Shown: positions 16,111 to 25,374 of the stretch, one piece after another
Position numbering within the stretch: position 1 is the first letter of the stretch
Layout: the number at the start of each line of letters is the position of its first letter
Assembly (NCBI GenBank): GCA_017744605.1
Contig: JAGIAZ010000003.1
Location: 1 to 64,000, forward strand
Length of the DNA: 64,000 nucleotides
DNA from: Sphingobium sp.
GTDB taxonomy: Bacteria > Pseudomonadota > Alphaproteobacteria > Sphingomonadales > Sphingomonadaceae
Reading direction: 5' to 3'
Translations under genes and position numbers: made by a program
The notes under the pieces: model-generated
Database searches by the model: none
What the model saw: only the letters and a program-made list of their open reading frames with translations
What the model was told of the DNA's origin: nothing

Positions 16111-17934
16111 TTACCAGCCGCAGCTCTTGCCCTTGTTCTGCTGATCGAGCCACGTCTTGAGCGGCGCGAAATAGTTGATCAGCGCCTTGCCGCTCATCTC
16201 GCGGCTGCCGGTGAACACCTGGAGCTCGTCCGGCCATGGCTTGGACGCGCCCATCTCCAGCATCTTGTCGAGGTTCGCGCCCACGGCCTTGTTGCCGTAG
16301 AACGAGCAACGATGCAGCGGCCCGGTCCAGCCGGCCTGCTTGCATGCCGCCTCGTAGAACTGGAACTGCAGCACCCGCGCCAGGAAGTAGCGCGTATAGG
16401 GCGTGTTGCCGGGAATATGGAACTTGGCGCCCGGATCGAAGCTGTCCGCATCGCGCGCGACCGGCGGCACGATGCCCTGATATTTCAGGCGCATGTCGGT
16501 CCAGGCCTTGTTGTAGTCGGCCGGCTTGATCGAACCGTCGAACACGCCCCAGCGCCAGCGGTCGATCAGCAGACCGAACGGCAGGAACGCCACCTTGTCC
16601 ATCGCCTGCCGCAGCAGGAGGCCGATGTCCTTGTCGGCGCTCGGCACCTTGGACGCGTCGAGCAGACCGATATCGACCAGATATTGCGGCGTGATCGAGA
16701 GCGCGATGAAGTCACCGATCGCTTCGTGGAAGCCGTCATTGGCGCCGTCCTGATGCAGGAAGTCCTGGTTCTGATAGGCGCGCTGGTAATAATTATGGCC
16801 GAGTTCATGATGGATGGTCACGAAGTCATCGCTGTTGACCTTCGTGCACATCTTGATGCGGATATCGTCCTTGGTGTCGATATCCCAGGCCGAGGCGTGG
16901 CAGACGACATCGCGGTCGCGCGGCTTGACGATCTGGCTGCGCGTCCAGAAGGTTTCCGGCAGCGGCTTGAAGCCCAGCGAGGAATAGAAGCCCTCGCCCT
17001 GCTTCACCATCCTGACCGGGTCATAGCCCTTGGCCGTGAGCAGATCGCCAATGTCGTAGCCAAGATCGCCCGCGCCCTTCGGCGCCACGATATTGTAGAT
17101 ATTGCCCCACTCCTGCGCCCACATATTGCCGAGCAGGTCGGCGCGGATCGGACCGGTCCTGGCCTGGATCGCATCGCCATATTTCTCGTTGAGCTTGGTG
17201 CGCGTGTAGCAGTGCAGCGAGTCATAGAGCGGCTTCACTTCCTGCCAGATCTTCTCCGTCAGCGCGGCGAACTGATCGGGCGGCATATCGTAGCCCGAGC
17301 GCCACATGGCGCCGGTGTCCGAGAAGCCCAGTTCCCTGGCGCCGGCATTGGCGATCTCGATCATGCGGGCATATTGGCCCTTCATCGGCTTGCCGACCTG
17401 GTCGTGCCAGCTCTTCCACATCTCGGCATATTCCGCCGGCGTATGGGGCTTGCCCATTTCGGCCTCGATGTCGCTGCCGTTGATGGGCTTGCCGCCGAGC
17501 GTGCCCATGCCCTTGCCATAGGCCGACTGGAGCTTGGTCGCGATCTCGTTGAGCTCGGTCGCGGCACCCGGCGTCGTCGGCGCGGGCAGCACGATGCCGG
17601 CGCGCAGCTTGTCGAGCTTGCGCTTCACGACCGGATCGAGGCCCGGCACGTTCTCATATTTCGCCGCGCCCTTGGCGAAGCGCACCGCCATCTCGGTGCC
17701 CTGCGCGCCGCTCTTGGCGGCCAGCGCGTCGGTATCCTCGGTGATGAAGGTGCTGTTGACCCACTGGATGCGGCTGGCGTCGACATAATATTCGAGCCCT
17801 TCCTTCTCGGCGGCAGCGACGAACGCCTTCGCATCGGCCGCCGTCGGCGGGTTCGAGTCGGCCCAGGCCGCGGTCGAGACGCAGCCGCAAGCGAGCGCTG
17901 CCGTAACGGCAAGGCGCGAGATGACGGTGTACAT
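16111..17934 (-). CDS. M2 family peptidyl-dipeptidase (ACE-like zinc metallopeptidase)
   Basis: 607 residues with an N-terminal signal peptide (about residues 1-25, ending TAAWA). The gluzincin motif HELGHNYYQ supplies two zinc histidines and the catalytic Glu near residue 380. The third ligand Glu is in NDGFHEAIGD about 25 residues later, exactly as in M2/angiotensin-converting-enzyme-like proteins. The C-terminus includes the chloride/substrate-site region FHIPGNTPYTRYFLARVLQFQFY. The protein is exported and probably removes dipeptides from peptides in the periplasm. The gene is monocistronic. Confidence 0.93.
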   Translation of the reverse strand: MYTVISRLAVTAALACGCVSTAAWADSNPPTAADAKAFVAAAEKEGLEYYVDASRIQWVNSTFITEDTDALAAKSGAQGTEMAVRFAKGAAKYENVPGLDPVVKRKLDKLRAGIVLPAPTTPGAATELNEIATKLQSAYGKGMGTLGGKPINGSDIEAEMGKPHTPAEYAEMWKSWHDQVGKPMKGQYARMIEIANAGARELGFSDTGAMWRSGYDMPPDQFAALTEKIWQEVKPLYDSLHCYTRTKLNEKYGDAIQARTGPIRADLLGNMWAQEWGNIYNIVAPKGAGDLGYDIGDLLTAKGYDPVRMVKQGEGFYSSLGFKPLPETFWTRSQIVKPRDRDVVCHASAWDIDTKDDIRIKMCTKVNSDDFVTIHHELGHNYYQRAYQNQDFLHQDGANDGFHEAIGDFIALSITPQYLVDIGLLDASKVPSADKDIGLLLRQAMDKVAFLPFGLLIDRWRWGVFDGSIKPADYNKAWTDMRLKYQGIVPPVARDADSFDPGAKFHIPGNTPYTRYFLARVLQFQFYEAACKQAGWTGPLHRCSFYGNKAVGANLDKMLEMGASKPWPDELQVFTGSREMSGKALINYFAPLKTWLDQQNKGKSCGW

Positions 17935-17992
17935 TCAGAACATTCCTCTGGAATTTTTGGATGGCTTGTCTGAGCGCGGATTTCCGCAGGCG

Positions 17993-18751
17993 TCAAGTGG
18001 CGAGGTAAGCCGCTATGGCGTCGCCCAATTCGGGCCTGGTGACGCAACTCATGTGATTGCCGGGCACGAACTGGTGACGTGCATCCGCCAGACGGTCGGC
18101 CAGCGTTTCCGGCGAGCCGACCTCGCGATCCTCCGAGCCCGCCACGACGAGGGTGGGCATGGTCACGCTGTCGAGCAGCGCCGGCGCAATATCTCCGGTG
18201 CTTCGCAGCAGGAGACTGACCGCGACCGGATCGATATGCATCTGCTTCATGAACTGGATCGCGAGATAATCGGCGTCGCCGAGCCGCGACACATCGAAGC
18301 GTGCGAGCATGGCGAGAAAATGATCCCGCCGCGCCGCCCAATCGGTCAGCGTTTCATAGCCCATGCCGCCCAGCACCAACCGCCCGGGCTTCAGTCCGCG
18401 CGACACGAGCGCGACCGAGAAACGCGCGCCGAGCGAATAGCCGACCAGATCGATGGCCCCAAGATCGAGCGCGGCAAGCACGGCCTCGATATCCAGCAAC
18501 GCGACATCGCGAGGATAAGTGGCCGGATCGAGCGGCGCCTCGCTTTCGCCATGGCAACGCAGGTCGAGCATGATCGCCTCGAACCCGGCCGCGGCGATTT
18601 TCGCGGCATGGCCGTAGCGAATCCAGTTGGTGTAAGCACTCGAGGCAAGGCCATGGATCATGACCACCGGCGGCCCGGCGCCCAGACGATGCACCGCAAC
18701 GCCAATGCCCGCATAGCCCGGAACGATCGTGAGACGGGGCTCGTTGCTCAT
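17993..18751 (-). CDS. Alpha/beta-fold hydrolase
   Basis: 252 residues from ATG 18751 (MSNEPRL). The alpha/beta hydrolase order is complete: oxyanion-loop HGLASS, nucleophile elbow GYSLGA at about residue 108, acidic residue in VAGSEDREVG, and catalytic His in VPGNHMS near the C-terminus. The substrate cannot be deduced. No lid domain is evident, so it is a compact esterase or lactonase type. It is divergent from marR. Confidence 0.85.
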   Translation of the reverse strand: MSNEPRLTIVPGYAGIGVAVHRLGAGPPVVMIHGLASSAYTNWIRYGHAAKIAAAGFEAIMLDLRCHGESEAPLDPATYPRDVALLDIEAVLAALDLGAIDLVGYSLGARFSVALVSRGLKPGRLVLGGMGYETLTDWAARRDHFLAMLARFDVSRLGDADYLAIQFMKQMHIDPVAVSLLLRSTGDIAPALLDSVTMPTLVVAGSEDREVGSPETLADRLADARHQFVPGNHMSCVTRPELGDAIAAYLAT

Positions 18752-18854
18752 GACCGTGCACATGAAAGCCGAAAAGCGGCGTGACAAGCACAAAATCGTA
18801 AGCTTTCCGCGCCATGACGCACTGCAACACGATTCGCCGCATTAACATTGCATT

Positions 18855-18872
18855 TAATAAGCACACTTATTA
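18855..18872 (+). promoter_or_regulatory. Candidate MarR-type operator
   Basis: A perfect inverted repeat TAATAAG-CACA-CTTATTA directly in front of the marR coding sequence, in an AT-rich stretch between divergent genes. MarR-family repressors of emrAB operons bind palindromes of this size over their own promoter. Its right arm touches the alternative ATG at 18872, so repressor binding and start region would coincide. Confidence 0.65.
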
Positions 18873-18883
18873 TGTGCGAGTCC

Positions 18884-19351
18884 ATGGATCAGCATCATAT
18901 AGCATTTGTTATCAACGACGTTGCGCGCCTGTTTCGGCGCCGCTTCGACGAGCGCACGCGGTCATTCGGCATTACCGGACCGCAGATGCGGGCGCTGGTG
19001 CAGATCATGCGCTTTCCCGGCATCAACCAGGGCGCGCTCGCCGATCGGCTCGATGTCGAGCCCATCACGACGTGCCGCATGGTCGATCGACTGGAGCAGG
19101 CCAATCTCGTCGAGCGTCGCCGCGACCCGCAGGATCGCCGGGCCTGGCAGCTCTTCCTGACGAACGCCGCCGAACCGATCGCCCAGCAACTCCAGGCCAT
19201 CGGCCAGAGTGTCCTCAATGATTCCCTTGAGGGAATCGGTGAAACCGATCATGGCGCCGTGATGGCCGTCCTCAAGCAGATACGCGATAACCTCAATCGT
19301 GCCGCGGGCGACGCGGCCAATGTGACGCCAAAGGTAATCAGCAATGGCTGA
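18884..19351 (+). CDS. MarR family transcriptional regulator of the emrAB operon
   Basis: 155 residues from ATG 18884 (MDQHHIAF); an ATG at 18872 adds four residues. The winged helix-turn-helix covers INQGALADRLDVEPITTCRMVDRLEQANLVERR, with the wing motif DPQDRRAW. It overlaps emrA by 8 bp and is preceded by a perfect palindrome, indicating an autoregulated marR-emrA-emrB operon that would be induced by toxic compounds. Confidence 0.9.
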   Translation: MDQHHIAFVINDVARLFRRRFDERTRSFGITGPQMRALVQIMRFPGINQGALADRLDVEPITTCRMVDRLEQANLVERRRDPQDRRAWQLFLTNAAEPIAQQLQAIGQSVLNDSLEGIGETDHGAVMAVLKQIRDNLNRAAGDAANVTPKVISNG

Positions 19352-20456
19352 AGCAGATCCCGTCATGAACAAGCCGCAGCGGGTCGAGGCCGTGCCAGCG
19401 CCTGCGCCGGTCATCTCCCAGCAGGAAGCCCCTGCCCCCAAGAATCGGCTGCGCCGCGCCATTCTCATGTTCGGCGTGCCGCTCGTCATCCTCGCTGCCG
19501 GTGCTTATGCATGGGCGACGAGCGGCCGTTCGGTCAGCACGGAAAATGCCTATGTGAGACGCGACATCAGTTCCGTCGGCAGCGATGTGGCGGGCCGTAT
19601 CGTCGAGGTGCGTGTCCGCGAGAACCAGATGGTCAAGGCCGGCGACGTCCTCTTCACCATCGACCAGGCCCCCTACAAGGTCGCGCTGGCCGAGGCCAAT
19701 GCCGCGATCGCCAATGCCGAAGTGAATGTGGGCAAGCTCAAGGAAGATTATCAGGCGACCGGCGCCGACATCGAGGGCGCGAAAAGCGACCTCTTCTATG
19801 CGCAGGAAGACCTGAAGCGCCAGCAGGCGCTGATGAACGACGGCTTCACGACGCGCGCCCGGCTCCAGCAATCCGAGCAGTCGGTCGCGACCGCCCGCAA
19901 GGTGCTCAACAACGCGCTCGCCGATGCCTCCAAGGCCAGGGCCGCGCTCGCCACCGGCGCGCAGGTGCCCGGCGTCAACCCCCAGGTCGCCAGTGCGCTC
20001 GCCCAGCGGGAACAGGCCAGGCTCAATCTCGACCGCACCGTGGTGCGCGCCCCGATCTCGGGCCGTGCGGCGGAGACACAGCGACTGCAGGTCGGCCAGA
20101 TGGCCGTTCAGGGCCTGCCGCTCGTCAGCATCGTGGCCAGCGAGAAGAGCTGGATCACGGCGAACTTCAAGGAAACCGACCTCGACAAAATGTGTCCCGG
20201 CCAGACCGCCGATATCAAGCTCGACGCCTATCCGGACCTGGCGCTCACCGGCCATGTGACCAGCATCGGCGGCGGCACCGGATCGCAATTCTCGATCCTT
20301 CCCGCGCAAAATGCCAACGGCAACTGGGTCAAGGTGACCCAGCGCGTGCCAGTGCGCATCGACATCGATGGAAATCCGGCGCGGACCATGATCGCGGGCC
20401 TCAGCGCCAAGGTCACAGTCCACTTCTCGAAGTGCAGCGCACCCGCAGCGCGCTGA
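19344..20456 (+). CDS. emrA: HlyD/EmrA-type periplasmic adaptor of a multidrug efflux pump
   Basis: 370 residues. A cytoplasmic tail and one transmembrane helix (about 37-57) lead into a biotinyl-lipoyl-like half motif (VSTENAYVRRDI... VAGRIVEVRV) and a long coiled-coil hairpin (about 115-215). The second lipoyl half follows (VVRAPISGRAAE), then the beta-barrel domain with SWITANFKETDL. This is the EmrA architecture. It bridges the inner-membrane DHA2 transporter encoded next to an outer-membrane TolC-type channel not encoded here. Confidence 0.93.
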   Translation: MAEADPVMNKPQRVEAVPAPAPVISQQEAPAPKNRLRRAILMFGVPLVILAAGAYAWATSGRSVSTENAYVRRDISSVGSDVAGRIVEVRVRENQMVKAGDVLFTIDQAPYKVALAEANAAIANAEVNVGKLKEDYQATGADIEGAKSDLFYAQEDLKRQQALMNDGFTTRARLQQSEQSVATARKVLNNALADASKARAALATGAQVPGVNPQVASALAQREQARLNLDRTVVRAPISGRAAETQRLQVGQMAVQGLPLVSIVASEKSWITANFKETDLDKMCPGQTADIKLDAYPDLALTGHVTSIGGGTGSQFSILPAQNANGNWVKVTQRVPVRIDIDGNPARTMIAGLSAKVTVHFSKCSAPAAR

Positions 20457-20460
20457 CAGC

Positions 20461-22002
20461 ATGGCGCCCAGTGAGGATCGGCCGCACCTTGTCGCCAGGC
20501 ACAAGGGACTCCTGACCGTCGCCATCATGGCGGCGATGGTGATGCAGGTGCTCGACACCACCATCACCAACGTCGCCCTGCCCAACATGCAGGCCTCGCT
20601 CGGCGCGGCTCAGGACACGATCAGCTGGGTCCTGACCAGCTATATCCTTGCATCCGCCGTGGCGATCCCGATCACCGGCTGGGTCGCCGACCGCTTCGGC
20701 ACCCGCCGCCTGTTCCTGGCCTCCGTCGGCCTGTTCGTGATCGCATCGATGCTGTGCGGCATCGCCCAGAGCCTCGAGCAGATGGTCTTCTTCCGCGCCC
20801 TCCAGGGACTTGGCGGCGCGTTTCTCGGGCCGCTCGCGCAGAGTCTCATGCTCGACATCAACAAGCCCTCCGAACAGGCGCGCGCAATGTCCGTCTATGG
20901 CATGGGCGTCATGGTCGGCCCGATCATGGGCCCGATCGTCGGCGGCTGGCTGACCGAGAATTTCGACTGGCGCTGGTGCTTCTATGTGAACGTGCCCGTC
21001 GGCGCCGCCTGCCTGCTCGGCCTCGTCTTCCTGCTGCCCGAAAAGCCGCTGCGCGAGCGCGAGTTCGACCTCTTCGGCTTCTCGCTGCTCGCCATGGGCC
21101 TGGCGGCGCTTCAGCTGATGCTCGACCGCGGCCAGAGCCAGGACTGGTTCAATTCGCACGAAATCTGGATCGAGACAGGCCTGGCGGTCATCGCCTTGTG
21201 GATGTTCCTCGTCCACTCGATCACCGCGAAGAAGCCGCTGTTCGATCCCAAGCTGATCACGGACCGCAATTTCGCGACCGGCGCGGTGTTCATGTTCATC
21301 ATCGGCATGATCATGCTGGCCGCGCTTGCCGTGCTGCCGCCGCTGCTCGAGGGCGTCTACGGCTATTCGGTCACCTATACCGGCATCACCCTCGCCTCGC
21401 GCGGTGTGGGCGTGCTCATCACCATGAGCATGGCCGGACGGCTCATGAAATATATCGACGCGCGCATCATGGTGGCGTCGGGCCTGGCGATCTCCGCGGG
21501 CTCGCTGTTCCTCATGACCGGCTGGGCCATCGAGATGGGCTGGGAGCCGATTGTCATTTCCGGCCTCATCCAGGGCCTCGGCATCGGCTTCGTCTTCGTG
21601 CCCCTGCAGGTTCTCGCTTTCGGCACGCTCCCTCCCCATTTCCGGACGGAGGGCGCGGCGGTGCTGAACCTCACGCGCAACATCGGTTCGTCGATCGGCA
21701 TCGCCATCGTCATGGCCATGCTCGCCCGCAACATGCAGGTCAGCCACGCCGATCTTGCCCAGAACATCACGCCGACCAGCCTGCCGATCGACCTGACCAA
21801 GGTCCTCGCGCTCGGCGGCTATGGCTCGGCGATCCTCGGCGCCGTCGACGGCCTCGTGAACCTGCAGGCCACGATGATTGCCTTCCTCGACGACTTCAAG
21901 CTGATGGGCATCGCCTGCATCGCCGCAACGCCGCTCGCCCTGTTCTTGCGCAAGCCCAAGCCGCGTCAACCCGGCGAGGCCGCGCCCGTCATTTCGGAAT
22001 GA
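20461..22002 (+). CDS. emrB: DHA2-family MFS multidrug transporter (EmrB/QacA type)
   Basis: 513 residues with about 14 hydrophobic helices. Diagnostic segments are LDTTITNVALP in helix 1, SYILASAVAIPITGWVADRFG (motif A region) and the MGPIVGGWLTENFDWRWCFYVNVP stretch typical of motif C and the following loop. It is a proton antiporter and third gene of marR-emrA-emrB, 4 bp after emrA. Confidence 0.94.
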   Translation: MAPSEDRPHLVARHKGLLTVAIMAAMVMQVLDTTITNVALPNMQASLGAAQDTISWVLTSYILASAVAIPITGWVADRFGTRRLFLASVGLFVIASMLCGIAQSLEQMVFFRALQGLGGAFLGPLAQSLMLDINKPSEQARAMSVYGMGVMVGPIMGPIVGGWLTENFDWRWCFYVNVPVGAACLLGLVFLLPEKPLREREFDLFGFSLLAMGLAALQLMLDRGQSQDWFNSHEIWIETGLAVIALWMFLVHSITAKKPLFDPKLITDRNFATGAVFMFIIGMIMLAALAVLPPLLEGVYGYSVTYTGITLASRGVGVLITMSMAGRLMKYIDARIMVASGLAISAGSLFLMTGWAIEMGWEPIVISGLIQGLGIGFVFVPLQVLAFGTLPPHFRTEGAAVLNLTRNIGSSIGIAIVMAMLARNMQVSHADLAQNITPTSLPIDLTKVLALGGYGSAILGAVDGLVNLQATMIAFLDDFKLMGIACIAATPLALFLRKPKPRQPGEAAPVISE

Positions 22003-22131
22003 GCGAGGCGGTATAAAATCGTCCCCATATGGCACGTCGGCCGGCCTATATTTATAGGCAGATATTGACTCGACTCCAGCGCGAGGCGTAATTTTCGATG
22101 GATCGTTTGAAGCGTTGTGGGGAGATCGCGC

Positions 22132-22824
22132 ATGAAAACGAAGTTCCTTATCGCCGCATCCTTGCTTGCCATGGCCGCACCCGGCTATGCGGTCGAGGTC
22201 GTCTGGGCTGACTGGCAATCCGTCAATGGCAATACCGTCACCGGCACCATGGCGACGACCACGCCGATCACGGTGACATTCAACGCGACGGGCGGCTTTG
22301 GTTTCGTCGAAACCGGCACCGGCACCAATTTCTGGAGCCCGGGCACGCCCTATACGAGCGGCGTGGTCACCAACGCGCCGCCAGCGGCCGAACTGATCGC
22401 ATTGAACCTCAAGGGCACCAACACCATCACGTTCAGCCAGCCCGTCCATGGGCTGTATTTTGCGATCATCAGCTGGAACGGCAACAACGCGACCTTCGAC
22501 CAGCCGTTCCAGATCATCAGCCAGGGCTGCGGCTATTGGGGCTGTGGCACCATCACGCTCGATCCCAGCACCAATACGTTCCTGTCGACCGGCGAGCCGC
22601 ACGGGGTCATCTATTTCCCCGGCACATTCTCGTCGCTGACCTTCACCGATACCCATAACGAATATTGGCACGGCATCACTGTCGGCGTCGAACGGTTGGC
22701 CACGCAGGAAGAAATCGACGGCGCCGTTCCCGAACCCGCGAGCTGGGCCATGATGATCGCCGGATTTGGCCTGGCGGGCTTCGCCATGCGCACGCGCAGG
22801 CGGACCAGGGTCAGCTTCGCCTAG
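22132..22824 (+). CDS. Secreted protein with PEPxxWA-type C-terminal sorting signal
   Basis: 230 residues from ATG 22132 (MKTKFLIA), with a signal peptide ending near GYA. The body is beta-rich with no recognised enzyme domain and two close cysteines (CGYWGC). The C-terminus is textbook PEPxxWA-CTERM: VPEPASWAMM, a hydrophobic helix, then the basic tail RTRRR. Such proteins are processed by exosortase and moved to the envelope or matrix. A matching exosortase and EpsI are encoded about 10 kb away. The 3' end overlaps the convergent neighbour by 14 bp. Confidence 0.9.
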   Translation: MKTKFLIAASLLAMAAPGYAVEVVWADWQSVNGNTVTGTMATTTPITVTFNATGGFGFVETGTGTNFWSPGTPYTSGVVTNAPPAAELIALNLKGTNTITFSQPVHGLYFAIISWNGNNATFDQPFQIISQGCGYWGCGTITLDPSTNTFLSTGEPHGVIYFPGTFSSLTFTDTHNEYWHGITVGVERLATQEEIDGAVPEPASWAMMIAGFGLAGFAMRTRRRTRVSFA

Positions 22825-23434
22825 GACGGCGGCGCGCGAAAAGCCCTGCCGCTATCCATGACAGGCCACTCCCCAGCTGGGCGGTGGCCATGTCCTTTTG
22901 CGGATCCCACATGTCGCCCTGCTGGCCGTTATAGCCTTCGACCATGTCAGGCGCGAGGGCGATAGTCAGCAGCCATTCGAAAATCTCATAAAGCGCGCTG
23001 ACCAGCCCGACCATCGCGAAGCCGAGCAACCAAGCGCTACGGTGGCCAAGGCCGCCATGACGTCGCGCCACTTCGACGATGACTGGCGTCAGCAACAGGC
23101 CGAAGGCGAGATGGACAAGACGGTCATATCCATTGCGCGCAATGCCGAAGAGTGCGGACAGCCTGCTGCCGGTAGCGGCAGCGAACCAACTATCATAGGG
23201 CACATAAGAATAGATGTAGCGGCCGCCTAGCGTGTGCAGCAGCAGGAACATCCAGATCAGCGCAACAGCGCCGGTCGAGAGCGGCCAGCGCCGCAACAGC
23301 CAGGGTGCGGCGAGGCAGACGACGACCGTTGGTGCGTGCTGGAGCGGCGCCAGCTCTGGATAGGGCTGTCGGATATTGGCGGCGACAACGGCAGCGAGCA
23401 GGCTCGCGATCAGGAACCACTGGCTGCGGGGCAA
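22811..23434 (-). CDS. DUF2238 (YjdF-like) integral membrane protein
   Basis: 207 residues if initiated at TTG 23434, just after the asd stop; no ATG or GTG lies near the correct N-terminus. Six or so transmembrane helices are visible. The family landmarks are GGRYIYSYVPYD, GIARNGYDRLVHLAFG, the YEIFEWLL helix, and GQQGDMWDPQKDM. The family is found in many proteobacteria and has no proven function. It is cotranscribed after asd. Confidence 0.8.
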   Translation of the reverse strand: MPRSQWFLIASLLAAVVAANIRQPYPELAPLQHAPTVVVCLAAPWLLRRWPLSTGAVALIWMFLLLHTLGGRYIYSYVPYDSWFAAATGSRLSALFGIARNGYDRLVHLAFGLLLTPVIVEVARRHGGLGHRSAWLLGFAMVGLVSALYEIFEWLLTIALAPDMVEGYNGQQGDMWDPQKDMATAQLGSGLSWIAAGLFARRRPRRS

Positions 23435-23438
23435 CCGG

Positions 23439-24464
23439 TCAGCCCTTCTTGAGGTGGCGGCGACCCAGAAGTTCGGCGATCTGCACGGCGTTGAGCGCGG
23501 CGCCCTTGCGGAGATTGTCCGAGACGCACCACAAAGAGAGGCCGTTCTCGACGGTGGAGTCCTCGCGGACACGGCTGACGAAGGTCGCATAGTCGCCGAC
23601 GCATTCGATCGGCGTCACATATCCGCCGTCCTCGCGCTTGTCGACGAGCATGATGCCCGGCGCCTCGCGGAGGATCGACTGAGCCTTCCTGGCCGAAATC
23701 TCGTCCTCGAACTCGATGTTGACCGCCTCGGAGTGGCCGACGAACACGGGCACGCGCACGCAGGTCGCGGTCACCTTGATCTTGGGGTCGAGGATCTTCT
23801 TGGTCTCGACCACCATCTTCCATTCCTCCTTCGTCGAGCCATCGTCGAGGAAGACATCGATATGGGGAATGACGTTGAAGGCGATCTGCTTGGTGAACTT
23901 CTTCGGCTCGGCCGGATCGCCGACGAAGATATTGCGGCTCTGCTCGAACAGCTCGTCCATGCCCTCCTTGCCGGCGCCGGAGACCGACTGGTAGGTCGCG
24001 ACGACCACGCGCTTGATCGTCGCGGCATCATGCAGCGGCTTCAAGGCCACCACCAGCTGCGCGGTCGAACAGTTCGGGTTCGCGATGATGTTCTTCTTCT
24101 TGTAGCCGTCGATCGCGTCCGGGTTCACCTCGGGCACGATGAGCGGCACATCGGGGTCCATGCGGTAAAGCGAGCTGTTGTCGATGACGACGCAGCCGGC
24201 CGCGGCCGCCTTGGGCGCATAGATCTGGGTCGGGCCCGAGCCGGCGGCGAACAGGGCGATATCCCAGCCGCTGAAATCGAAATGCTCGATATTCTTGACC
24301 TTGAGCATCTTGCCGGTCTCGCCGAACTCGATCTCGTCGCCCGTCGAGCGGGGCGATGCGACGGCGGCAAGCTCATCGATCGGGAATTCGCGCTCGGCGA
24401 GGATGTTGAGCATTTCACGACCGACATTGCCGGTCGCGCCGACGACCACGACACGATAACCCAC
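23439..24464 (-). CDS. asd: Aspartate-semialdehyde dehydrogenase
   Basis: 341 residues from GTG 24464, with AAGGA 8 bp upstream. The N-terminal NADP-binding loop GATGNVGREML, the active-site cysteine in NPNCSTAQLV (near residue 130), and the substrate-binding HSEAVNIEFE are all present. It reduces aspartyl phosphate to aspartate semialdehyde for lysine, threonine, methionine and diaminopimelate synthesis. A longer reading frame to 24524 lacks a plausible start context. Confidence 0.96.
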   Translation of the reverse strand: MGYRVVVVGATGNVGREMLNILAEREFPIDELAAVASPRSTGDEIEFGETGKMLKVKNIEHFDFSGWDIALFAAGSGPTQIYAPKAAAAGCVVIDNSSLYRMDPDVPLIVPEVNPDAIDGYKKKNIIANPNCSTAQLVVALKPLHDAATIKRVVVATYQSVSGAGKEGMDELFEQSRNIFVGDPAEPKKFTKQIAFNVIPHIDVFLDDGSTKEEWKMVVETKKILDPKIKVTATCVRVPVFVGHSEAVNIEFEDEISARKAQSILREAPGIMLVDKREDGGYVTPIECVGDYATFVSRVREDSTVENGLSLWCVSDNLRKGAALNAVQIAELLGRRHLKKG

Positions 24465-24584
24465 GGGGCAATTCCTTCCTGATGCGCTCGGCCAGACGCT
24501 GGGGGAGCGAGCGGGCGCCCGCATAGCGGATTGTCGCCCCGGCGCAAAGGCTGGAAGTTTACAAGATGGGTGCGTGGGCCGACC

Positions 24585-24758
24585 CTATCGATCGCAGGCT
24601 TCTGCGCCGTCGGACGCCTCGTCCTGCTCGCGGGCGATCTCCTCATGCTTGCGGGTCCGCATCGTGTCGCGACGGATGGCGTCGAGCGCGCGGCGTTTTG
24701 CGGCCGTCATCAGCCAGCCGCCGGGATTGGCGGGCACGCCGTCAGGTCGCCGGCAGCA
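24585..24758 (-). pseudogene. Remnant of an ECF sigma factor gene (ECF42-like)
   Basis: The 58 codons directly after the YciI stop, in the same frame, read GVPANPGGWLMTAAKRRAL, then DAIRRDTMRTRKHEEIARE, and end at a TAG. This matches the sigma-2 region of the YciI/DGPF-linked ECF sigma factors (ECF42), whose consensus includes GVPxNPGAWL-x-x-A-x-x-RAID and RKHEELxRE. No start codon, N-terminal helix region, sigma-4 or long C-terminal extension remains. The sigma gene normally follows the YciI gene in this family, so position and sequence agree. It appears to be a truncated, inactive relic. Confidence 0.75.
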
Positions 24759-25193
24759 TCAAGCGACGCCGAGCTTCCCTCGCTCCCCGGTGCGGGGGTT
24801 CGCAAGCTCTTCGGGAGTCACGAAATCGGCGAGGTCCGCGACTTCGAAGAACGGGCGGATCTCGATCTCGCTCTGGCCCGCGCCCGGATTGGGGCAGCGC
24901 TTCGCCCAGGCGATCGCCTCGTCCATGTCCTTAACCTCCCAGATCGAGAAGCCGGCAACGACGTCGCGCGCGTCGGCGAACGGGCCGTCGATGACCGTGC
25001 GCTTGTCACCATCGAAGATCATGCGCTTGGAATCCTTGCCGGGCTTGAGGCCAGCGGCCGCCACGAAGATGCCGGCTTCGACCAACTCCTCGGTGAACCG
25101 GTCCATGGCCTCGAAAGCCTCCATCGCCTCGGGCGTGGGCGCTACGCCGCTTTCGGTATCTTCATTTCCTTTCACGAACACCATGACTCGCAT
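24759..25193 (-). CDS. YciI/DGPF-domain protein
   Basis: 144 residues from ATG 25193 (MRVMVFVKGNEDTESG). The YciI-like dimeric ferredoxin-like fold is shown by TPEAMEAFEAMDRFTEELVEAG and the DGPF-type motif VIDGPFADARDVVAGFSIWEV. It has an added C-terminal tail of about 25 residues. Genes of this type usually sit beside an ECF42 sigma factor gene; here only a fragment of that partner is left immediately downstream, so the protein may be an orphan. Confidence 0.88.
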   Translation of the reverse strand: MRVMVFVKGNEDTESGVAPTPEAMEAFEAMDRFTEELVEAGIFVAAAGLKPGKDSKRMIFDGDKRTVIDGPFADARDVVAGFSIWEVKDMDEAIAWAKRCPNPGAGQSEIEIRPFFEVADLADFVTPEELANPRTGERGKLGVA

Positions 25194-25374
25194 CGTCTGT
25201 CTCCTGTGTTTCCGCCGGCCGAAACGGCTTGGGCATCGGAACGACGAACGGAGCTTCCCGAAATCGACATCGTCCTGCAAATTTATTCTCAGGCGATTCC
25301 TGGAGACGCGATGAACGGTGGCATCAGCGCCGAGATCCTGCATCTGGCGGCATGGGAGCGCGATTGGATCTGTC

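Noticed and set aside
22022-22060. Sigma-54 promoter (TGGCACG) before the PEPxxWA gene
   Set aside because: The -24 half matches but the -12 TTGC element with correct spacing is absent.
20413-22671. Long minus-strand open frame antisense to emrB and the PEPxxWA gene
   Set aside because: Both plus-strand genes have clear families and starts; the antisense frame has only low-complexity charged sequence.
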